Of a stretch of 64,000 nt of DNA, positions 20,441 through 28,701 are shown in pieces (the first letter of the stretch is position 1; every line of letters starts with the position of its first letter). This DNA is from Alphaproteobacteria bacterium (GTDB lineage Bacteria; Pseudomonadota; Alphaproteobacteria; Micropepsales; Micropepsaceae). The notes below the pieces were generated by a model. It did not search any database. It was given only the letters and a program-made list of their open reading frames with translations, and was not told the origin of the DNA. Location of the stretch: positions 1-64,000 of the forward strand of contig JAGOBA010000007.1 of NCBI GenBank assembly GCA_017983635.1, read 5' to 3'. The translations under genes were made by a program, and so were the position numbers.

Positions 20441-20456
20441 TTAACGACTTATTAAC
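20441..20456. promoter_or_regulatory. CtrA-type binding site upstream of the first OmpA-like gene
   Basis: TTAACGACTTATTAAC matches the CtrA consensus TTAA-N7-TTAAC exactly and lies 44 bases before the start codon. CtrA is the cell-cycle response regulator of alphaproteobacteria. Only this first copy of the four paralogues shows the site. Confidence 0.5.
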
Positions 20457-20499
20457 CATTTCCCTGCATCGGTAGGTCACCACGCGACGGAGGGAAACT

Positions 20500-21546
20500 A
20501 TGAAACTACGAACCATTCTTTTGGCTGCAACTGCGCTTGCGGCCGCGACAACAGCAAATGCATCGACCGGTTGGTACATGAGCCTTGGGGCTGGCGCGAA
20601 CTGGTTGCCTGATGGCGATTGGGGCGTAACCGGGGGCGAAACTTCCGGCGGCCAGACGGAATACGATACTGGCTTCGCGGTTGTCAGCGCGGTCGGCTAC
20701 GACTGGGGCCGTTGGCGCGCCGAGTTCGAGATCGCCTATCGGGAAAACGACATCAATTGTAACTCGACGAGCGGTAACGTGTGTTCGCTTGGAACCAATA
20801 CGCGGTTCTCTGACGAAGGCATCTGGGAGTTTTCCCAGATGGTCAACGTCCTCTACGACTTCGATCTGGGCGGCCGGTTTAGTGCATCGGTCGGCGCAGG
20901 TGTCGGTGGCGTACTGGTCGTCGCTGATCCCCTCATTGCCGGCTTCTCGGACACGCGCCCAGTGTGGGATGACTACGTGGTCGCCGGACAGTTGATTGGC
21001 CAAGTCGCCTACGACCTGACTGATCGTTGGAAGATTTACGCCGACTATCGGTACATGCTGGCCGACGACGCCGAGAGCCAGTTCATCACCAACTTCGGCA
21101 CGGCCAGCTGGGAGAAGTCGGATCACACTGTTCTGCTCGGCCTGCGCTTCGACCTGCAGCGCGACGTGAAGGCCGCGCCGCCGGTTGCCCCGCAACCGCC
21201 GGTCGCACCAAAGGCGCCGAGGCAGTTCATCGTGTTCTTCGGCTTCGACAAATCGAACCTGACGCCGGAAGCGGCGCGCGTTGTGGCTGATGCCGCGGCG
21301 GCCGCGAAGGAATATGGCTCGGCATCGATCAAGGTGATCGGCCACACCGACACGTCGGGCTCGCCCAGCTACAACCAAGCTCTCTCTATGCGCCGCTCGC
21401 AAGCGGTGAAGGATGGGCTGGCGGCCAACGGCATTCCGGCGAGCGCGGTCTCGACGGCCGGCCGCGGCGAAGCCGAGTTGATGGTGCAAACCGGGGACGG
21501 GGTGAAGGAACCCCAGAACCGCCGCGCCACGATCGATCTGAACTAA
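20500..21546 (+). CDS. OmpA-like outer membrane protein, copy 1
   Basis: 348 residues. A signal peptide (LAATALAAATTANA) is followed by an eight-stranded-type barrel region (WYMSLGAGANW, YDTGFAVVSAVGYDWGRWRAEFEIAYRENDI, YADYRYMLAD) to about residue 220, a Pro/Ala linker (APPVAPQPPVAPKAP), and an OmpA C-terminal domain (QFIVFFGFDKSNLTPEAARV, IKVIGHTDTSG, EPQNRRATIDL) that binds peptidoglycan. GGAGG lies before the ATG. It is the first of four tandem copies and has a CtrA-like site upstream and its own terminator downstream. It contains a two-Cys loop (CNSTSGNVC) in the barrel, echoed in copy 4. Confidence 0.93.
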   Translation: MKLRTILLAATALAAATTANASTGWYMSLGAGANWLPDGDWGVTGGETSGGQTEYDTGFAVVSAVGYDWGRWRAEFEIAYRENDINCNSTSGNVCSLGTNTRFSDEGIWEFSQMVNVLYDFDLGGRFSASVGAGVGGVLVVADPLIAGFSDTRPVWDDYVVAGQLIGQVAYDLTDRWKIYADYRYMLADDAESQFITNFGTASWEKSDHTVLLGLRFDLQRDVKAAPPVAPQPPVAPKAPRQFIVFFGFDKSNLTPEAARVVADAAAAAKEYGSASIKVIGHTDTSGSPSYNQALSMRRSQAVKDGLAANGIPASAVSTAGRGEAELMVQTGDGVKEPQNRRATIDLN

Positions 21547-21604
21547 CGCATTCGCACTGAAGAGTTCTTGAGTGGAGTAGACTAAGAGTACCTCCGTGTG
21601 GTGG

Positions 21605-21639
21605 CGAAGGGCGGCAGAAATGCCGCCCTTCGTCGTTTT
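21605..21639 (+). terminator. Terminator after OmpA-like copy 1
   Basis: An 11-bp perfect stem (CGAAGGGCGGC and complement) with a 6-base AGAAAT loop is followed by TCGTTTTC. Confidence 0.75.
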
Positions 21640-21733
21640 CGGCGCTGTGGCCGTCCCGATTTACCCAAGCTTAAGGCTAAGGGCGCGAAAACGATCTCGA
21701 CAGGCTGCCAAAAGCGCCACTGGAGGGAGATCG

Positions 21734-22807
21734 ATGAAACTGAAAGCCGTGCTGCTCGCGAGTGCTGCAGCGTTCACACTGGGAAGCGTTGCCAAGGCCG
21801 GCGAATTACGCGGCACCTACTTCGCGCTCGAGGCGGGCGCCAGCTGGGTCGCCGACAACGGCGTCTTGCAAGTCACGACCGGGGCGCTCACCACGACGTT
21901 GCTGCTCTCAGCCGAGTTTGAGACCGGCTGGGCACTGTTCGGTACGATCGGCTACGCCTTCTCGAACAATCTGCGCGCCGAGATCGAGGCCGGCTATCGC
22001 ATCAACGATATCGACCGTCTGATCATTTTGCCCACAGGCACACCAACCACCGCCACCGGCGAACTGGGCCAGTTCACGGTCATGGCCAATCTGCTCTACG
22101 ACTTCCGGCTGGGCGATCGCTTGACGGCATCGATCGGCGCCGGCGCGGGCGTCGATCGCGCGAAGCTGAAGGTCGGCGCGCTGGCCTTCGACGACGAGGA
22201 TTGGGTGTTTGCCTATCAGGGCATCGCCGGGCTCAGCTATGCCATCGCCGATCAGACGCAGCTGTTCTTGAACTACCGCTATCTGCGCGCCGACGCGCCG
22301 GAGTATGCAGTTGCGCTTGCCGGACCGTCGACACAGCGGACATCGCTGACCGACGACATCGAAAAGCACACGGTCACGCTGGGCGTTCGCTTTGCGTTGA
22401 GCGGTACCGAAGCCCGGGCCTCCGCGCCGCCGGCTCCACCGGCGCCCCCTGCCCCGCCGCCACCGCCTCCAGCGCCCCCGCCGCAGTTCATCGTGTTCTT
22501 CGGGCTCGACAGCGCGGAGCTCATTCCGGAGGCCATGCGGGTCATCGGTGACGCTGCGCAGGCCGCGAAGGAGTTTGGCGCCGCGTCGCTTTCGATCGTG
22601 GGTCACACGGATAGTTCCGGCGCCGCGTTGTACAATCAGCGTCTGTCGGAGAAGCGCGCCAACGCGGTTCGTTCGGCGCTGATGAGCATGGGCATTCCGG
22701 CCGAGAAGATCACGGCCGGCGGTCACGGTGAAGGCGAGTTGATCGTACGCACCGGCGACGGCATCAAGGAGCCGCAGAACCGGCGGGCGACAATCAACAT
22801 GCAATAG
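21734..22807 (+). CDS. OmpA-like outer membrane protein, copy 2
   Basis: 357 residues from ATG at 21734, preceded by GGAGGGAGA; an upstream in-frame extension crosses the terminator of copy 1 and is rejected. A signal peptide ends near VAKAGE. The barrel has YFALEAGASWVADN, FETGWALFGTIGYAFSNNLRAEIEAGYRINDI and LFLNYRYLRAD. The linker is the longest of the four, an almost pure Pro/Ala run (about residues 233-253), before the OmpA domain (FIVFFGLDSAELIPEAMRV, LSIVGHTDSSG, EPQNRRATINM). It lacks the loop cysteines of copies 1 and 4. Confidence 0.93.
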   Translation: MKLKAVLLASAAAFTLGSVAKAGELRGTYFALEAGASWVADNGVLQVTTGALTTTLLLSAEFETGWALFGTIGYAFSNNLRAEIEAGYRINDIDRLIILPTGTPTTATGELGQFTVMANLLYDFRLGDRLTASIGAGAGVDRAKLKVGALAFDDEDWVFAYQGIAGLSYAIADQTQLFLNYRYLRADAPEYAVALAGPSTQRTSLTDDIEKHTVTLGVRFALSGTEARASAPPAPPAPPAPPPPPPAPPPQFIVFFGLDSAELIPEAMRVIGDAAQAAKEFGAASLSIVGHTDSSGAALYNQRLSEKRANAVRSALMSMGIPAEKITAGGHGEGELIVRTGDGIKEPQNRRATINMQ

Positions 22808-22875
22808 GAACGCATTCCCGCTGAGTCGCGCGATTCGCGCGTGATTCGCAGCCGAAATTTGAACAACCGAGAGTC

Positions 22876-22910
22876 GAAGGGCGGGATCATTCCCGCCCTT
22901 CTTGTTTACG
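22876..22910 (+). terminator. Terminator after OmpA-like copy 2
   Basis: An 11-bp stem (GAAGGGCGGGA and complement) with a TCAT loop is followed by TTGTTTACG. Confidence 0.75.
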
Positions 22911-23055
22911 TTTCGTTAGGAATTCCGCGAAATGCAACACCAACGAATCCGTGTGTTTGACTTCAACCCTTAACGCGTGCACCCCGGATTCGAAGCAGGG
23001 GCTGGCGGCCGACGCGTTTCAGCGGTCAGCAAAAAACACAAAAAAGGGGTGTCTC

Positions 23056-24105
23056 ATGACGTTGAGATCTGCAGTGCTTTGCGCAGCCGTGGCTGCATCA
23101 CTGGGCGGGGCCGCGAGCGCCGGCCAGATCAGGGGCTGGTACATCGGTCTCGAAGGCGGCGGCAACTGGGTCGAGGATTGGAGTCATTCCTTCAATAGCT
23201 TTGACGGCCCCCTGCTGGCCGCCGAGGCATCATTCGACACAGGCTGGGCTGCGTTCGTCACCGCCGGCTATGCGTTCAACAACAATATCCGGGCCGAATT
23301 CGAAGCGGGCTACCGCGACAACGATGTCGACGGCTACGTGCTCAACGGCAACTCCACAACGTTTGGCGAAGACTTGTGGGAAGCAAGCGCGATGGTCAAC
23401 GTTCTCTACGACATCAGCCTGATGGACAAGCTATCGCTTTCCGTCGGCGCAGGCGCCGGCGGCGACTTCGCCAACTACACTTTCACGAGCGGCGCTACCA
23501 GAGCTGAGGACGACGAGTGGAACTTTGCGTATCAAGGCTTAGCCGGCTTGAACTACATGGTCGGGCAACGGACGGCCGTGTTCGTAAACTACCGCTACCT
23601 GCGTGTCGTAAGCCCGGAATTTGATTTCCGCCCGGTAACGTCGGTCGCATTCGTCGATGGCGACGACTTCGTCAAACACACCGCCACGATCGGCATCCGC
23701 TACGCGCTGCAGCCCGCCGCCGCACCATATGTGGCGCCACCGCCCGCACCACCACCGTCCGGTCCTGCAGCTGCCCCGCGGCAGTTCATTGTGTTCTTCG
23801 GCTTCAACAAATATGTGCTGACAAGTGAAGCCACGCGCGTCATCTCCGAGGCCGTTGCGGCTGCGAAGGAGACCGGATCAGCCACCGTGCTCATCACGGG
23901 CCATACGGATACGGTCGGTTCGAACGGTTACAACCAACGCCTCTCGATGCGCCGTTCGAACGCAGTGAAAGGCGAGATGGTCCGTCAGGGCGTTGCCTCG
24001 GGAGCGATCACGACAACGGGTAAGGGCGAGACCGAGTTGCTCGTCCAGACGGCGGATGGGGTGAAGGAACCGCAAAACCGCCGCGCGACAATCGATCTTA
24101 ACTAA
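23056..24105 (+). CDS. OmpA-like outer membrane protein, copy 3
   Basis: 349 residues from ATG at 23056 after AAGGGGT; the signal peptide ends near GAASAGQ. The barrel repeats the paralogue pattern (WYIGLEGGGNWVEDW, FDTGWAAFVTAGYAFNNNIRAEFEAGYRDNDV, VFVNYRYLRV), the linker is Pro-rich (PPPAPPPSGPAAAP), and the OmpA domain has FIVFFGFNKYVLTSEATRV, VLITGHTDTVG and EPQNRRATIDL. Copies 2 and 3 share the RAE(I/F)EAGYR(I/D)ND segment closely, so they look like the most recent pair by eye. Confidence 0.93.
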   Translation: MTLRSAVLCAAVAASLGGAASAGQIRGWYIGLEGGGNWVEDWSHSFNSFDGPLLAAEASFDTGWAAFVTAGYAFNNNIRAEFEAGYRDNDVDGYVLNGNSTTFGEDLWEASAMVNVLYDISLMDKLSLSVGAGAGGDFANYTFTSGATRAEDDEWNFAYQGLAGLNYMVGQRTAVFVNYRYLRVVSPEFDFRPVTSVAFVDGDDFVKHTATIGIRYALQPAAAPYVAPPPAPPPSGPAAAPRQFIVFFGFNKYVLTSEATRVISEAVAAAKETGSATVLITGHTDTVGSNGYNQRLSMRRSNAVKGEMVRQGVASGAITTTGKGETELLVQTADGVKEPQNRRATIDLN

Positions 24106-24147
24106 GTCGCCTCAAGCGCAACCTAGAGTCACATAACCTACAACCGG

Positions 24148-24180
24148 AGAGCGGCCCAAACGGGCCGCTCTTTGTCTTTC
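24148..24180 (+). terminator. Terminator after OmpA-like copy 3
   Basis: A 10-bp stem (AGAGCGGCCC and complement) with an AAAC loop is followed by TTGTCTTTC. Confidence 0.78.
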
Positions 24181-24328
24181 ATGGCACACGTCCCGCGCGA
24201 AGTTAAGCCAAATCCGCGCTTTCGTTTGACCCTTGAGTCCATTTCATTTTTGATTCCCGCACGAATTGCGGATGCCCGAGAGCCGAAACCGGCCCGGCTA
24301 TCCGCGGGGGTGAGTGGGGGACTTTTCT

Positions 24329-25372
24329 ATGTTTAAGAACGCGCTGCTCGCGTCGGCGCTGGGCCTGTCGGTCTATGCGCTCGCGATGAATGCGAACGCC
24401 GGTCAACGGCCGCATGGCTGGTATGCCGCCATCGAAGGGGGCGCCAATTGGGCGGACGATGCCGACTTCACCTTCGACAATGGGCTGGGTGCGATTGTCA
24501 CGCGGGAAGCCGAGTTCGACTCGGGCTGGGTCGTTTTCGCCGACGTCGGCTATCGCTTCGCGGACAACTGGCGCCTCGAGCTTGAGGCGGGCTGGCGCGA
24601 GAATGACATTGAGTGCCTGCACAACGGCGCCGCCTGCTTACCCGGCGACCAGGGCGACGTCTCTCAGTTCTCGCACATGATCAATCTGGTGAAGGACTTT
24701 GATGTCACGGAGCGCACGGCGCTATCGCTCGGCATCGGCCTTGGCGGCACGCTGGTCGACGTTGACGCGCCGTTCGCGCACGATTCCGACTGGGCGCTGG
24801 CGGCGCAGATCTTGGTGCAGCTCACCCACGAACTGACCGACCGGCTCGACTTCGTTTTGACTTATCGTTTCATGACCAGCGACGAGCCGGAGTTCGATCT
24901 GGTTGGGCTGAATAGCTTGGCGATCGACAACGACAACCACTCGATCACGGTCGGTCTGCGCTTCGACTTGCAGGCGGACGAGCAATACGTCGCGCCGACA
25001 CCGGTCGTTACCACCGCACCGCCGCCGGCGGCTCCGCCGGCACCGCGGCAGTTCATCGTCTATTTTGGCTTCAACAAAACCAACCTGAACGCACAGGCGA
25101 TGGGCGTGGTGAAGGAAGCCGCCACAACGGCCATGCACGACGGCTTCGCGACAATCCTGGTCACGGGCCACACCGACACGGTGGGGTCGGACCGCTACAA
25201 CATGCGCTTGTCGGCGCGGCGCGCGGAGACCGTGAAGAAAGCGCTCGTTGCGGAGGGCATCCCGGCCAAGGGGATCGTGGCGCAGGGCAAGGGCGAGACG
25301 ATGCTTCTCGTGCAAACCGGCGACCGGGAGATCGAACCGCGCAACCGCCGCGCCGAGATCAACCTGAACTAA
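24329..25372 (+). CDS. OmpA-like outer membrane protein, copy 4
   Basis: 347 residues from ATG at 24329, spaced correctly after GGGGGA; a GTG at 24314 would put that site inside the gene. The signal peptide ends near MNANAGQ. The barrel has WYAAIEGGANWADD, FDSGWVVFADVGYRFADNWRLELEAGWRENDI and a two-Cys loop (CLHNGAACL). The OmpA domain has FIVYFGFNKTNLNAQAMGV, ILVTGHTDTVG and EPRNRRAEINL. It is the most diverged of the four. Proteins of this type link the outer membrane to peptidoglycan and may serve as adhesins or pores. Confidence 0.93.
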   Translation: MFKNALLASALGLSVYALAMNANAGQRPHGWYAAIEGGANWADDADFTFDNGLGAIVTREAEFDSGWVVFADVGYRFADNWRLELEAGWRENDIECLHNGAACLPGDQGDVSQFSHMINLVKDFDVTERTALSLGIGLGGTLVDVDAPFAHDSDWALAAQILVQLTHELTDRLDFVLTYRFMTSDEPEFDLVGLNSLAIDNDNHSITVGLRFDLQADEQYVAPTPVVTTAPPPAAPPAPRQFIVYFGFNKTNLNAQAMGVVKEAATTAMHDGFATILVTGHTDTVGSDRYNMRLSARRAETVKKALVAEGIPAKGIVAQGKGETMLLVQTGDREIEPRNRRAEINLN

Positions 25373-25394
25373 AGCCGCTTCACGGCTGAATCGA

Positions 25395-25427
25395 AAAGGG
25401 CGAGCCGCGAGGCTCGCCCTTTATGTT
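25395..25427. terminator. Bidirectional terminator between OmpA-like copy 4 and the convergent gene
   Basis: A 12-bp perfect stem (AAAGGGCGAGCC and complement) with a GCGA loop has T-rich sequence on either side, so it can serve both converging genes. Confidence 0.75.
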
Positions 25428-25444
25428 TGGAAGGGTCGACCGCG

Positions 25445-26038
25445 TTACTGCGCGGGCTTCGCCGGGTCGCTCGGTGCAGCGGCCGGGGCCGGCGCGGCAG
25501 CTGCCGGTGCGGCCGCACCCTCGGGCTTAGCGCGCGGCATCGGCACAACCTTACCGCTCGCGGATGCTTCGATGAGCGCGGGCGTTCCGCAGACGTTTTG
25601 GCCGTGCCGGTTGGCGACCGGCTCGGCCGCAACGAAATCAAACAGCTTGACCCTCTCCGGCCCCAGAAGCTTGTCGTAGAGCGAGGCGGAATAGAGGCAG
25701 AACTCGGTAATGTTCGCGAGGCTGCGTTGCGAAGACTCGTTCGCGGTCTTCGACTTGTAGTCCTCAAGCCTTGATTCGCGCCCAAAGAACTTCATGAGCG
25801 CCCGGTGCGCCGTCATCAGGTCGCCCTGGTAGGACGTAACAAATTCGTTGTACCGGGGCGTCAGCTTGCAAGAAAGCGCACCCACCACGAGTTCGGTCTG
25901 CAGCATCCGGGTCTGGAACGCGGTCAGGACCTTGTCCTTTACGCAGGGCGGGGCAGCCGGCTTCTTCTTGGCTGCAACCGCCGGCCCCGCAACCAGAGCG
26001 CAAACGGCAATCAACAGAACGGCGCGCGTCAACTTCAT
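25445..26038 (-). CDS. Secreted protein of unknown function with Ala/Pro-rich tail
   Basis: 197 residues from ATG at 26038, where a clear signal peptide starts (TRAVLLIAVCALVAGPAVAA). The mature part has CVKDKVLTAFQTRMLQTELVVGALSC, YNEFVTSYQGDLMTAHRALMKFF, FCLYSASLYDKLL and NVCGTPALI, with four cysteines that could form two disulfides, then a low-complexity tail of Ala and Pro (about residues 172-197). The longer frame upstream adds no recognisable sequence. It looks like a helical periplasmic protein; no family is recognised. Confidence 0.8.
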   Translation of the reverse strand: MKLTRAVLLIAVCALVAGPAVAAKKKPAAPPCVKDKVLTAFQTRMLQTELVVGALSCKLTPRYNEFVTSYQGDLMTAHRALMKFFGRESRLEDYKSKTANESSQRSLANITEFCLYSASLYDKLLGPERVKLFDFVAAEPVANRHGQNVCGTPALIEASASGKVVPMPRAKPEGAAAPAAAAPAPAAAPSDPAKPAQ

Positions 26039-26124
26039 GGAATTTTCTCTCCCCCCCGATTCACCACTAGGACCGGCATCATACCCATCGGCTGTACGGG
26101 CGAAAGGTCCGGGAAAGGGCAATT

Positions 26125-26592
26125 TTAGGCGGTCTGCGACTGCAGGTAGTTTTGCAGGCCGACGCTTTCGATCAACTCGAGCTGAGTTTCGAGATAATCG
26201 ATGTGTTCCTCGGTGTCGTCCAAGATATGACGCAGAATATCCCTCGAAACGTAGTCTTTCTTGCCCTCACAAACGTCAATCGCCTTGATCAGGGTTTCCC
26301 GGCCCCGCCGCTCGACACTGAGGTCCGCTTCCAGGCCCTCAGGCACGTTTTCGCCGATTTGCAGCTTGTGCAGGTCCTGCAGATTCGGCAGCCCCTCCAG
26401 CATCAGGATCCGCTTCACGAGCTTATCCGCGTGCTTCATCTCGCCGATCGATTCTTCGTAGGTCTTCTTGCCAAGCTTGGCGAAGCCCCAGTTCTCGTAC
26501 ATGCGGGCATGCAAGAAATACTGGTTCACGGCCGTCAATTCGTTGGTCAGCGCGCGGTTCAATTCCGCGATGACGTCTTTCGCGCCCTTCAT
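26125..26592 (-). CDS. bfr: Bacterioferritin
   Basis: 155 residues. A four-helix ferritin-like protein with ferroxidase residues Glu18, Glu51 and His54 and the heme ligand Met52 (IGEMKHAD), at the same positions as E. coli Bfr. It stores iron as a 24-subunit shell. The gene for its partner ferredoxin lies 26 bases upstream on the same strand. The tail NYLQSQTA is ordinary. Confidence 0.96.
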   Translation of the reverse strand: MKGAKDVIAELNRALTNELTAVNQYFLHARMYENWGFAKLGKKTYEESIGEMKHADKLVKRILMLEGLPNLQDLHKLQIGENVPEGLEADLSVERRGRETLIKAIDVCEGKKDYVSRDILRHILDDTEEHIDYLETQLELIESVGLQNYLQSQTA

Positions 26593-26618
26593 TCCGGTGC
26601 CCTCAACCTTTGGAGCGG

Positions 26619-26795
26619 CTACGAAGCCACAGATTCGCGCGACTTTTCAAGCATTTCCCGGACTTCAGGAACGCAACGACCGCACTTCGGCTCGCAGTCA
26701 AGATAGCGGTAGACGCTCATTGCATCCCGCGGTCGATTCTCGATCGCTTTGCAGACGTCCTTCTTGGTCAGACCGTTGCAGTTGCACACGTACAT
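26619..26795 (-). CDS. bfd: Bacterioferritin-associated ferredoxin Bfd
   Basis: 58 residues from ATG at 26795, read directly from the minus strand. It begins MYVCNCNGLTKKDV and continues with YRYLDCEPKCGRCVPEV; Cys4, Cys6, Cys38 and Cys41 match the [2Fe-2S] ligands of E. coli Bfd position for position. Bfd passes electrons to bacterioferritin to release stored iron, which fits its place just ahead of bfr. An inverted repeat overlaps its probable promoter. Confidence 0.93.
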   Translation of the reverse strand: MYVCNCNGLTKKDVCKAIENRPRDAMSVYRYLDCEPKCGRCVPEVREMLEKSRESVAS

Positions 26796-26840
26796 GAGCG
26801 CGCCGAAGCCCCGCTGGTTGTCACCCTAAATCTAATGCTC

Positions 26841-26863
26841 TTGCGACTTGTTTGCAAGTGCAA
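26841..26863. promoter_or_regulatory. Inverted repeat upstream of bfd-bfr
   Basis: On the plus strand TTGC-G-ACTTG is followed by TTTG and then CAAGT-GCAA: a 9-base inverted repeat with one extra base in the left arm. On the minus strand it overlaps a possible -35 (TTGCAA), 17 bases before TAGATT. Position and symmetry suggest an operator for an iron regulator such as Irr, RirA or Fur, but it matches none of their consensus sites well. Confidence 0.35.
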
Positions 26864-26945
26864 CTGGCCCTACTCGCGTCCAGGGGGTGCTCCCCTCCCT
26901 TGCCCCGGTCTCTGCTAGGCTTCGCCTAACGGGGGAAATACCGGC

Positions 26946-27245
26946 ATGGCCAATGACGACATCGAAATAGCCCGCCAGGAAGGCGCCGAGTTCCGCTCCG
27001 TCCGGCTGCAGCTGCAGGCCGACGGTGGACTCCGCCTGCACGCCTACGACAAAGGCGCGACCGCCACGCTGACCTTTGGGCGCGACGAATACGAGTTCTG
27101 GGTGACCGTGCCGCCGGCGCAGATGGGAAAGCTCGCCATGATTCTGTTGCAGGAGAAATTCGGCGGGCGCGTGCAAGCGGTGACGGAGTTTCGCGACTTC
27201 TGCAAACGGCACGAGATCGTGAATGAATTCAGTACACGGACTTAG
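26946..27245 (+). CDS. Conserved-looking 99-residue protein of unknown function
   Basis: The product has no signal peptide or membrane segment. It has a predicted beta-rich N-terminus (EFRSVRLQLQADGGLRLHAYDKG, TATLTFGRDEYEFWVTVPP) and a helical C-terminus (MGKLAMILLQEKFGG, EFRDFCKRHEI). GGGGGAAA precedes the ATG. It lies 33 bases before the cyclophilin gene, so the two may be co-transcribed. No family recognised. Codon pattern and in-frame structure support a real gene. Confidence 0.65.
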   Translation: MANDDIEIARQEGAEFRSVRLQLQADGGLRLHAYDKGATATLTFGRDEYEFWVTVPPAQMGKLAMILLQEKFGGRVQAVTEFRDFCKRHEIVNEFSTRT

Positions 27246-27278
27246 TCGTTCGGTTATAATTAGCCCCAGGGGGACACA

Positions 27279-28187
27279 ATGCGTTTATCGGCTTTGTTGA
27301 TCGGTGCCGTGGCGGCTCTTGCGCCGCTGAACGTCCAAGCGGACGAGTGGCGCGAGGTGGAACCCGAAAATCTCGTGGTCCTGGACCTGAGCTACGGGCG
27401 GGTCCTGATCGAATTGGCGCCGCAACTTGCGCCCAAGCACGCCGAGAGATTTCGGACACTCGTGCGCGCGAAGTTCTATGACGGGCAAAGCTTCTACCGG
27501 GTAATCGACGGCTTCGTCGCACAAGGCGGCGTCGGCGAAGGCGACGACAAGAAGTTCCCGGAATGGCCGCCGCTCAAGGCGGAGTTCGATGCGCCGATCG
27601 GTGATGTTATCTTCACGCCGCTGGGCTCGCCCGATCTTTTCGCGCGCGAAGTTGGACACGTCGACGGCTTTCCGGTCGGCCGCGACTGGGACGAAGGGCG
27701 GATGTGGGTGCTGCACTGCCCCGGCGCAGTGGCGATGGCGCGAGACACGGATCCCGACACGGGTGGCACTGAATTCTATGTGCCGATCGGACAAGCGCCG
27801 CGGCGCCTGGATCGAAACCTCTCCGCCTTCGGGCGTGTGTTGGAAGGCATGCAGTATCTGCAAAAGCTGAACCGTGGCGACCCAAAGGTCGACAGCGGCG
27901 TGATCAAGGACGCGTCCAAGCGCGATCCGATCGTGCGCGTGCAGATGGCCGCCGACATGGCGGCCGGCGAACGGCCGCGTATTCAGGTTTTGGATACGGG
28001 CTCAAACGAGTTCTCGGACTTCAAGGCACAACGCCGAAACCCAGCCCCCGACTTTTACAAACGTGTGGCTGCCAACCTGGACATTTGCGCGTTCAACGCG
28101 CCGATCCGGCACCCGGGAGACGCAAAGGCGGAGACCGCACCGAAGAGTGCAAAGAAAGCCAAGCCACGGAAGAAGGTGAAGGGTTAG
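27279..28187 (+). CDS. Cyclophilin-type peptidylprolyl isomerase, exported
   Basis: 302 residues. The signal peptide (LSALLIGAVAALAPLNVQA) is followed by a cyclophilin domain: NLVVLDLSYGRVLIELAPQLAPKHAERFRTLVRAKFYDGQSFYRVIDGFVAQGG, where Phe and Arg of the FYRVI motif and the later GTEFYVPIG form the active site. The domain carries insertions (to about residue 200) and a long basic C-terminus (SAKKAKPRKKVKG). It should assist folding in the periplasm. Confidence 0.93.
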   Translation: MRLSALLIGAVAALAPLNVQADEWREVEPENLVVLDLSYGRVLIELAPQLAPKHAERFRTLVRAKFYDGQSFYRVIDGFVAQGGVGEGDDKKFPEWPPLKAEFDAPIGDVIFTPLGSPDLFAREVGHVDGFPVGRDWDEGRMWVLHCPGAVAMARDTDPDTGGTEFYVPIGQAPRRLDRNLSAFGRVLEGMQYLQKLNRGDPKVDSGVIKDASKRDPIVRVQMAADMAAGERPRIQVLDTGSNEFSDFKAQRRNPAPDFYKRVAANLDICAFNAPIRHPGDAKAETAPKSAKKAKPRKKVKG

Positions 28188-28285
28188 CAATCGAGGGGCT
28201 GCCTTGCCACGCTGCCCGCGACGGATTGGCGGCCGGTCTCCGTTTGAGTCGGGTGAACTCAACGAATCCAAGAAAAGGCTCGGAG

Positions 28286-28561
28286 ATGCGTGAATTTGTA
28301 GCCGCCGTTCTGACAATAACCTTGCTGAGCCTGCCAGCCCGTGCCGGCGACAATCCGAACCGCGCCGCCATCAGGCAAGCATGTCAAGCCGACATCACCG
28401 CCCTTTGTCCAAACACCCAACCCGGTGGCGGTCGCATCAAAGCCTGCTTGAAAACCAACAAAGCAAAGCTCTCCGAAGGCTGCCGCTCCGCAATAGCGGC
28501 CGCCATGGAAGCTCGCCGCGCCGCAAAAACACAACCGGCGACGGGATCAACTCAACAATAG
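28286..28561 (+). CDS. Small secreted cysteine-rich-repeat protein
   Basis: 91 residues from ATG at 28286. A signal peptide ends at PARAG. The mature part has ACQADITALCP then RIKACLKTNKAKLSEGCRSAI, the 'C-x6-C ... C-x9-C' pattern of the cysteine-rich repeat (PF00839-like) seen in many small exported proteobacterial proteins. Two disulfides are likely. The tail is Ala/Thr-rich. Function unknown. It follows the cyclophilin gene by about 100 bases. Confidence 0.8.
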   Translation: MREFVAAVLTITLLSLPARAGDNPNRAAIRQACQADITALCPNTQPGGGRIKACLKTNKAKLSEGCRSAIAAAMEARRAAKTQPATGSTQQ

Positions 28562-28636
28562 CCTTAAGGTGTCTTGGGCTTCTCGTTCGGCACCGGTTTT
28601 CTCCAAAGCCTACGTCCGAACAGGGTCTCCTCACTG

Positions 28637-28650
28637 TTGATCTGGATCAT
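28637..28650. promoter_or_regulatory. FNR/FixK-type box
   Basis: TTGATCTGGATCAT matches the palindrome TTGAT-N4-ATCAA at all but the last base. It lies 51 bases before the HemG-like flavodoxin gene, so that gene and the CBS gene after it are probably induced at low oxygen. Confidence 0.55.
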
Positions 28651-28701
28651 GTTGAGGCCGTTCCAGGTGAGCGAGACTTCGCACATCTGGGAGATAACCC
28701 G

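Noticed and set aside
24314..24328. GTG start at 24314 for OmpA-like copy 4
   Set aside because: It would place the GGGGGA ribosome-binding site inside the gene; ATG at 24329 gives a normal signal peptide.
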